Source: Labia minor
Taxonomy: Eukaryota; Arthropoda; Insecta; Dermaptera; Spongiphoridae
DNA length: 64,000 bases
Assembly: GCA_963082975.1 (NCBI GenBank)
Contig: OY720346.1
Location: 45,609,296-45,673,295 of the forward strand
Direction of reading: 5' to 3'
In this document: positions 49,901 to 59,500 of the stretch, in pieces
How positions within the stretch are numbered: the first letter of the stretch is position 1
Layout of the letters: every line of letters begins with the position of its first letter
Made by a program: the position numbers and the translations under genes
Notes under the pieces: model-generated
What the model was told of the DNA's origin: nothing
Databases searched by the model: none
What the model saw: only the letters and a program-made list of their open reading frames with translations

Positions 49901-52900
49901 TATATGATACAAGATCAAACCATCTGTCAGAAAAAGAGTCATCTTTCTGACTCACACAATAAATTCATTAAACTAAAATATTAGTTTTGAAGTAAATCAT
50001 GTAAATTTTATATATACAAATTTATTTAATTTCATATATTTTTTTTTATCTATTTATATTTGATAAGCATTCAGAAAATTAATTTATATTTTGTTAAAGT
50101 AAATATTTATGTGTGATTAAAAAACTTATACTATTGTATAATAAATATGAATATAGTTTAATTTATTAAAAATAACTCACGGTTTAAGAAAAATAATCGA
50201 TTTGATAAATCAATTTCCTTTAATATTTATAATTTGTTTTTTTATTTTTGAACATAATAATAATTTTTTAATATAATCATAACTTTAGTACCTATTTACT
50301 CGTATTACTTTAATTTATTATATTTTTTTAAACTTTTAATTACAATTAAAAAACGAAAAGCATAAATTTTTACATCAGTAGTATTCTTTAAAAATTGTTG
50401 TTAATCCATATATAAATTTTATAGAAAAGAAGAACATATATTATATTCAATAAATTTAATTCTATTATTAATAAATATAAAATTATAAAACACTTATAAT
50501 AATGATATTAATTAATGGGGAAAATATTTAATAAACTGTATTTAATTATTTAAATTAAAAATGGATGAGATTTTAAATTATTATTAATAAGAATCAGATT
50601 GACTATTGATCGTCAGAGTTCCCAAAATTAGTATTTATAATTTTTTCTTGAAGAATTGTATCTGTCAATTGTGACAATTTTTCACAAAACAAAATTTTAT
50701 TTAGACAGCACTCCTCAATTCGGTTCCCACCTAATCGAGATAGAGGTGTTGCACGATTAGTATAACGGATCATCTCAAACTTTATCTTGATTTTCCTAAT
50801 TGGAGACCTCTACCTCTTATTTCAAGTAATATCCCAATTTTAATCACGTAGGCTAGAAAGCTAGTTCCAGGACCAGAAAGAGAAAAATTGTCCTGCCAGA
50901 CCCGGGAATTGAATCCCAGTCCATACATATATATATATATATAAATAACTTATATAATTTATAATCTGTAAAAATAATTAAATTTTTAATGTTTATGATT
51001 AATATTTTCCTTATTAAAGTTGTTATCTTACGACTAATAAATCGTAAATGAAAGTAGTATGAAGTTAATAATATGTATTCTCATTATTCTCAATAATTTA
51101 AATAAAAATAAAAACTCTAGTCCTTGAATTTTGATAAATAAAAATAAAATAAAAATAAAAATGTTGAATTTATTTTATTTAATATTGAGTGATTAAATTG
51201 GATAAAATTAGATAAAATTCATTTCTATATCTGTGGTAATAAATAAATGTAGTAATAGTGTCTAAAACTAAATAATTTTCCATATAGAATGATTGATTGT
51301 TTTATATTTCATTAAAAAAAAATATTATTTTCAATACCCCAAATTAAACTGGCAATCCTTTCAAATGATTTAATAAATCTGAACCTTTCTCATCAAGACT
51401 ACCTGATAATAGTACCATCACCTTGATTGTTTGTCTATAGAATCAAATGTTCTATGGGATTTCTATTGTTTGTTGTCAGTTGTCTGTCCGCGTGACTTAT
51501 GGATTACGAGTAAGGGGGGGGGGGAGTGAGAGGTTTCGAATTGAAGCCACGCGTGACGATTTTACTTTCACGTGGCCGGTTGACAGGTGGCAGAATGTAA
51601 GATTAATAACTCATGCCACTTGGTGACATCGCAACTGCCCGAAATAATTTTATTTATTGGGTTTAATCGATAATGCATATTCATTCAGTTTATATTTCAT
51701 TCATTCCTATCTTAAACTTTAAATTATTATTATTATTAAAGTGCTCAACAGGCCATGCAGACCTAAGGCGGTTTGAGTTCACTAGTTTAGTTCATGTTTA
51801 CTTCTTCCCACTATTTCTCTCCATTCTTCTCTTTCTTCTGTCTTCTCTCTCCAGCATCCGATCTTCATTCTTCGCAGATCATTTGCCACTTCATCGAACC
51901 ATCTTTTTCTTGGTCTTCCTCTCCTTTTTTTTCCCACCGGTCTTCTTTTGGTTACCAGCTTAGGCATTCTTGTATTCTCCATTCTCTGCACATGCCCGAA
52001 CCATCTCAATCTTTGCGATTTTATCAGAGGCACTATCAGAGGTTCAGCGAACAACTCTTTCAATTCATCATTTGATCTTCTTCTCCATCCTTCAGCTGAC
52101 TTTACCCCTCCATATATACCCCTCAAGATACTCCTTTCCCATCTTTCTAATACTTCCTCTTCAGCCCTACCTAGTACCCAGGTCTCGCTCCCATACATGA
52201 CTGTAGGTCGGATTATTGATCTATAGATTCTTTCTTTAGATTTTCTTGAGATTACTTTTGTTCTCATTAACTTACCCAACCTCCCATAGACCTGGCTGCC
52301 CTTCATCGTCCTCATTTTCACTTCTCCCATCCCACCACCCCTCTCCTCCAATTTCACCCCCAAATAGATAAATTCTTTCACTCTTTCGAAATTATACACT
52401 TTTCCCTCATGCTCCACGCTAATACTCTCTTCGTTCTCCTCTTCCTCTCTTCCCATTTCCATGTACTTGGTCTTTTCCTCATTTATTATCATTCCAAACT
52501 TTCCTGCTGTCTCGATTAAATTTTTCATTACTTTTTTTAGTTCAGTCTTTGACCTAGCTATTATTGCTAAGTCATCTGCAAATGCTATGACTTGGTGATT
52601 ATTCTTGAAAATTGTTTCTTTCGTCATGATTTTGCACTCCCTCATTATACTCTCCATGACCAAATTAAACAGAGTGGTTGATAGAGGATCACCTTGTCTC
52701 AATCCTCTCTTTACTTCAAATTCATCAGAGTTTTTGCCTTTCCATGTTACTTCATTTTTTGTCTCTGTTAGCGTCATCCTGATCAGTCTCCCTAACTTAC
52801 TCGGAAGCCCCATGTCATTCAACACTTTAAACATTTCGTTCCTATTTATTCTGTCGTACGCTTGCTTAAAATCAACGAAAACCACAAACAGCCTCATCCC

Positions 52901-55900
52901 ATATTCATATGCACTCGCCTGAATCTCTTTGAGCGAGAATATCTGGTCTATTGTTGATCCAAGTATTTAAACTTTAAATACTTACACTAAACTACTTACG
53001 ATCATATCTATATATTCAAATTAATTATGAATAATATTATTAATTTTTTATTTCAAAGTATATAATAATTCGAAATGAACAATCAATTTTAAAGTTTAAA
53101 TGTTATTTTATTTTGTTATTTAATAAACCATGTATTTAATTATTTATTTATTTTTAGAAATTTTAAATTAAAAAAGAAAAAAGAAAAAGAAAAGCTAGAA
53201 ATTAAATCATTTTTTTTTAAATATTACTAATTGTTATCTGATAAATAAAAACTTGATCAATTTTGCTCCCTGTTTTCTGACCAATATTGAAACATTTAAA
53301 AATTGTTGATTAAATCTTTTCCCCCTAAATTATTTTATAAGCATATAATAGAATATTCATAAGAATATAATATTTTATAAGAATTTTAATAATAGAAATA
53401 ATATTTCTCATGTCCTTCTTTTCACTAAAATTTATTCCTGAATAGATAGCAATCTTATAAAGACTACTACTGATATAAAAATTTCTTCGTTTCATCCTTT
53501 AATTTCAATTAAAAGTTAAAAAAATAAACAAGATAATAAAAGGCGCCATGTTGATGACATCTTAACTGATAATTTCAAAATAACAAAAATTTATCTGTCA
53601 AATTATATATATATACTAGCTGCTCCGAGCGCCTTCGGCGCTCTCCACATCTAGACGGGGGCTCCGCCCCCTGTACCCCCCCGAGTGTCCCTATTCTGAG
53701 CTATAACCATCTAACTCCTACCCTGTCCCATCTCTATAGTTTTTTATATATGTTTATTTATGCAGAAAAAATTAATTAACATAATTATTAATTTAATAAA
53801 ATAAAATTTAATAAAATAAAATTTAATAAAATAAAATTTAATAATAAAATTTAATTTAATAAAATATTAAAATAATAATAATAAAAATTAATAAATTTGT
53901 AAAAAAAATATATAATACTTAAAGAAAAAAATGTGCCTTTGCGAGTTTCGAACTGAGGGTGCAAAGTCATAAGATAACGCCCTAGCCCGCACACCTACGA
54001 ACAATTCCTGTTTGCAAGTTCCCTATTAGAATTTATATAGATGTCATATTATCGCCACCAGCGCCTCTATGATCTAGTATGGTAACTAAACTATTTTTAA
54101 TTAATTAGCACCCCCTGGACACACCTTAGCAATTAGCGGTTTAATAAAAGAAGTCTGACATCCCCTGAGACCTACTGAATATGCATAAAAAATTTCATAA
54201 GAATCGGTCCAGCCGTTTCGGAGGAGTATCATTTCAAAGTTTTGTGACACGAGAATTTTATATATAAGATTATTTAAACAATAATTAACATTAATATTTG
54301 CCTTATTTTCACCCTATAATTACTAAGAAGATTATTTATTTGCCATCAAGAGGTTAAATTGTACATAAATTGTATTTCAAAATAAAATTTTGTTTTCATA
54401 TCATATCAATCTGTTTTATTCCGATATTTGTGCAAATGTTTGTAACATAAAATAACAATAAATAAATAAATAAGTTATATGCCTACAAAAGTTTAGGTAG
54501 ATTTTATTCTCAAATCGAAAATTATATATCCCTTATAAAAAGTGAATGTAAAAAAAAGCATGAGAAATGTAGCCCTAAGTAATTTACGAACTCAATCGAA
54601 AATAAATCTTTTATATCTATAAAATAAAATAAAAAAGTAAGATCTATAATGTCAGACAATTCTCCTAGAATATTATCCCTTAGGGATAGTTTAAGGCCGG
54701 CCTTCTTTAACCATAAAATTAATATTAGATATCACTAAAAAAGAAAACCATAACATTGACATGAAAAATATTTATATTCTAAATTTATGTTAAAAGTCAT
54801 ATATTTTGTTGATTTTTTTCTAAGTAAAATCTGGAGAATTAAATTAATAATAGAAATATTAAATACTAGGTACCCAGATTTAGACAAGAGGCTCCGCCCC
54901 CGTGCATACCCTTCAACGTTAACATTATAATCAAATATCTTATTACTAGCTGCTCTTCACACCTAGACGAGGGCTCCGCCCCCTGTACCCCCGAGTGGTA
55001 CATAGTGAAAAATAATAAAAAGTAAGAAAAAAATTATTTTTTCAATTTTCTCAAAAAGTATTTATTGTTTTCAAATGAATTTCACGCTATTAATAGATTA
55101 TCCCGAGGGCTATCAAATGGCATTGGAATGGCCCAAATCGCATAAGTCGTTTAGGAGGAGTATGTGATAGAACTGTCTTTTAAATATATAGATATCTTGT
55201 AACTAACCTGTATAAAAGTAGCATACTTTTAAATATTTAACTTTATATCAAAAAACTAAAATGATTATTAAAAAAATATTATATACTGGAATGTAATCGT
55301 GATAAAAATTTATCATTCTTAAAAATTGTCTAATATTTTTTTTTAATTTTAGAATTTGGAAATGCTTTAACTTAATAAAATATTTCAAATCATATAACTT
55401 GCATTTATAAAATTCATAAATTTATGCTTTTGATGATGTTTTTATTTGTAATTTATTTTTTACTTAGAAAAATTAAGAATTTAAATATGTATATTTACTA
55501 TAATAATCATTTTAAAAATAATATTTAATAAAAAATAGTTCTATATTTAAATCTATATAGGGGTTGCCAATAAATTAACACTCTCTCTATGCCAGTGTAT
55601 TAAAATATTAAAAATATTTTTACAGAAAATTATTTAATTTTATTAAAATTACTAATTATAAAAAATTTTACATTTTTATTACTTTATGGTGTTATTGTCT
55701 CTTTTTTGTTATAAATAATTTTTTGGCATTTATAAATAATAAAAAATAATATACAATGCAATAACTAAAAAAGTAATTAAATTCTATTAAATTTATATAT
55801 AAAACTAAATTTAAAATAAAATTATCGAAATAGAATTATTTAATATACTTATTTACTAGAAATAAATTATTTAATATATATTATAATATTATAAATTATA

Positions 55901-55905
55901 ATTAC

Positions 55906-55947
<42 letters not shown>

Positions 55948-56516
55948 GAAATTAAAGAAAAGAAAGAGACAATTATGATGAAAAGTGAGGTCAACGATAA
56001 ATTATAATTTCTTTTGTTTTAACGCAATGCGAATAAAAGAAAGAGATAAATTGATCCTTTAGAAAATTCAAATTTACTAATGTCTCTATAATTCTTTAAA
56101 AATATTTTTTTTTCTTCTTTCACTTAAACGTATCTATAGAATGAAAGATCATAATATAAAATAAAACAAACTTACATTAAAACTTTACTATGACGAATTA
56201 ATAAAGACTCACTGGAAAAGAAAAAAAAGTATGGATGATAAAGGGGGAAGGAGGAAGGGAGAGACAGGAATGGAAGATTTGTTGCCTGGGCAACCGAGAG
56301 ACACCCCCCTGGGGAAAAAGCCGTATTTGTCTTCAAGTGAATATATATCATTTGCGAAAACAGTTGCAACCGGGGAGCTAATATTTCTCTAGCGACTCCT
56401 CACGCTACCCGCGAATAATATTAATGAATGATATTCATCTTGACTCCCAGCGGTGTGCCTTGTGACCTGTTCAGGTGGCACAACAAACAAAATATGACGC
56501 AATATTTTATTATCTA

Positions 56517-56563
<47 letters not shown>

Positions 56564-59500
56564 GATATCACTCATTTGCAACTAGAGGGCTATAACTCAA
56601 AATGCTTATTTTATGGAGTCGTTAAAAAAATAGAAGAAGATATCATTCTTTTTATTGCTGGAATCTATAAACATAAAATAGAAAGGATAACCAGTGAGAG
56701 AGAGAGAGAAAGAGAGACGAATGTAAGAGGGTGGGGGGGGGGTGAATAGAAAGGCAGAATAATATTCAATCATAAACATTAGTGCAATTCCCTTTAGAAG
56801 AAATTATTAATCTATTAAAAATTTCTATAAATTTAATCACATTGGTTACGCAGATGTATATTATTATCTTATAAAATCTTGATATATAATTATCATTAAG
56901 ATTTTCCCTATGAATAATAAATATATATTATGAAATAAAAAATTAATTAATTATTGTATTTTTACAAAATGATATATATTTAAAAAAAAAAAATTTTTTA
57001 ATAATTATTATGTGTTTTTTATGAATTTTTATGAAAACTATTAAAAAATATAATTATTTTTAAAAAAGAAAATGATTAAAATAGAAAATGTAAGATATTT
57101 ATTCAAAGATTATATATAATATAATAATAATATTTCTTAAATGTATTTCATGTATAACACATCATTTAATAATTCTACAATTTGATATACATATATACCA
57201 TGATGTGACATAAAATTTATTAATATTACTAGTTTTTATATAGTTTTCAAAATATCTTATAAATCAATGAAAAAATTGGTTAAATTAAATTCGAATTGCA
57301 TGCCCACCCACTTAACACTCCAGATCTGATTCCATCGATTATCAACTTTTAATGTTTTTATGAACATTTCAAAAAAGATGATTATAAAATTATTTTTAAA
57401 AGAAAAATTAATAAAAAAAAAATATAGGTAGTGTTTAATAAGTCAATATCTACTATACATTAATAATTATTAATTGCAATAAGGTAGAGTATTTCTAAAC
57501 CATTTTAAAAAAAAATTTAAATTAATCATTTAAGACATAAACAGATAAATAGTAATTAAAAATAATTAAGATTTATTTGATTTCTAAAATTTAAATATTA
57601 AAATACATGTTATATTATATTATATATAGAAGGATAATTTATTGACTAGTTTTCTTAGTATTAGTATTAGTTTTATAAAAAATAAAAAAAAATCTATTTT
57701 AATTAATTAATGTATTGTTAAATGATATACTGAACCGTTTTATCTCTTCAAGTGGCTCACTTTTTAATGTATCTTTTCACTTATCAGTGAAAAAATAACA
57801 TGAAGATGAAGATCGGCCGTTATGTTAAAGTGATGTTCTGATTAGAATTTTGTCCATTTTTATTATCAACAAGGGACCCTTTCTTATTCTTGTTTTCATA
57901 GTATCTTTATACAAAGATGAGGATAAGAAAAAGTTTAACATCATATTAACAAAAATAATATATATTTAATTTTGGTATATACCTATATTATTTATAGTAA
58001 TTATTTTTTTCATTGTTTTCATCTTTTTTTGAGTGTCTATTTCTACATTTTTTCGATGAGACTACAATTATGTCCATGTCCTTTACTATATAGTTTATAA
58101 AATTCTAATTCTTATTTCATCTATTTTTTTCCTCTTTTCAATAACTTTATTTTTTTCTGATAAACGTATTAATTAATAGAAATGTTATTTGAATATGTGT
58201 TGCAGACCTGAACAGCAATGACAGCTACAGTACAGTGGTGAACCTGGGCCTGGATCAGGAGGGCTCATCGCCGCATAGCGGAGGTGCCGGTGGGGGGTCG
58301 GCCCCCGGAAGCCGTCAGCTCTACCTCCACGGGGGCCCGGCGACGCCCCCCTACCTGTCCTCCAGCCATTCGCCGACACCCCCACACCCAGCACTTGCAC
58401 CCGGCTTCCCTTATGGCGCCGCCGCAGAGGGCCTCTCCGTCTACACCTCGCTCGGTAAACATCCCTCTACACATTCGTCCCTTTTTTTCTCGTCTCTTTA
58501 TAATATACATTTGATATTCTTTATTTTTCTTCCCTTTGTATTACTAAGATAAAAAAAATAAATTAAATTAATTTATACTGTTTTATGTTTTATTTCTTAA
58601 ATCATATCATCGCTTTTGATATTTGAAATATTTTCTGATGATCTTAATACGAGTATTATAAACAAACGAACGAATTTTTTATATACAAGTAAAATAAATA
58701 TAGATAAATCGGATTTAAGAGAGATAAATAAAAATTAATATAATATAATAATACAACTCAGTATTCATAGTAAAATCAAGAAACTTCAATTAATTTGTTT
58801 TATGGGAAAAAATGAATGGCGAAGAAGAAACCATTAAATTTATATATATATATAACGAAGCAAAAAATAAAAAAAATATATCCGAATAAATTGAAAAAAA
58901 AAAAATATAGAAATTATTTAGAAAGTTTGATAAGGTTTAAGAAACATCATTTGAAAATGATTTTCTGGGAACCCCTGGAAGATATGCAACCGTCCACTTC
59001 CCTCTCTAAATTTATATTTTACAAATCTAACATTCTATAATATAATTAATAAATATATGTCTTTTCATTTTGGAGAAGATTTAAAAAAAAAATGTAATAT
59101 TTTAAAGTAATTATCAAAGTTCAAAATCAATTTTTAAAAATTTCTCAAATTAGTACTAAATTTTCAATTTTAAATCGAAATTCGTAATAACTGTCATTTT
59201 TTGATTTCCTATTAATGATATACATTTAAATAAAACGGACGTGAATTAGGAAATAAGTTTTGCCAAAAATAAGCAAAATTGTTGCAATGGTAGTATTAGA
59301 TATTCATCCTCTTACATAAACAATACTTTTAATGATTTATACTATTTATGATAGGGTGTCCTGTAAATGCTCTTAATATTATTTTATAATATGGTGAACC
59401 TGTAATTTCAAGAAATATTTAAATTTAGAATACCTATATATTTTATAATTTTATATAATATTTTTCTCGCACTTATTTGAAAATATACTGACAAATATGT

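Noticed and set aside
51673-52922. Several + strand frames of 76-105 codons
   Set aside because: They are the reverse of a clear LINE reverse transcriptase and contain no domain of their own.
58185-58552. Open frames of 70-80 codons on the - strand and in another + frame at exon 6
   Set aside because: They are by-products of the GC-rich exon; the real frame has conserved Lim3 motifs.
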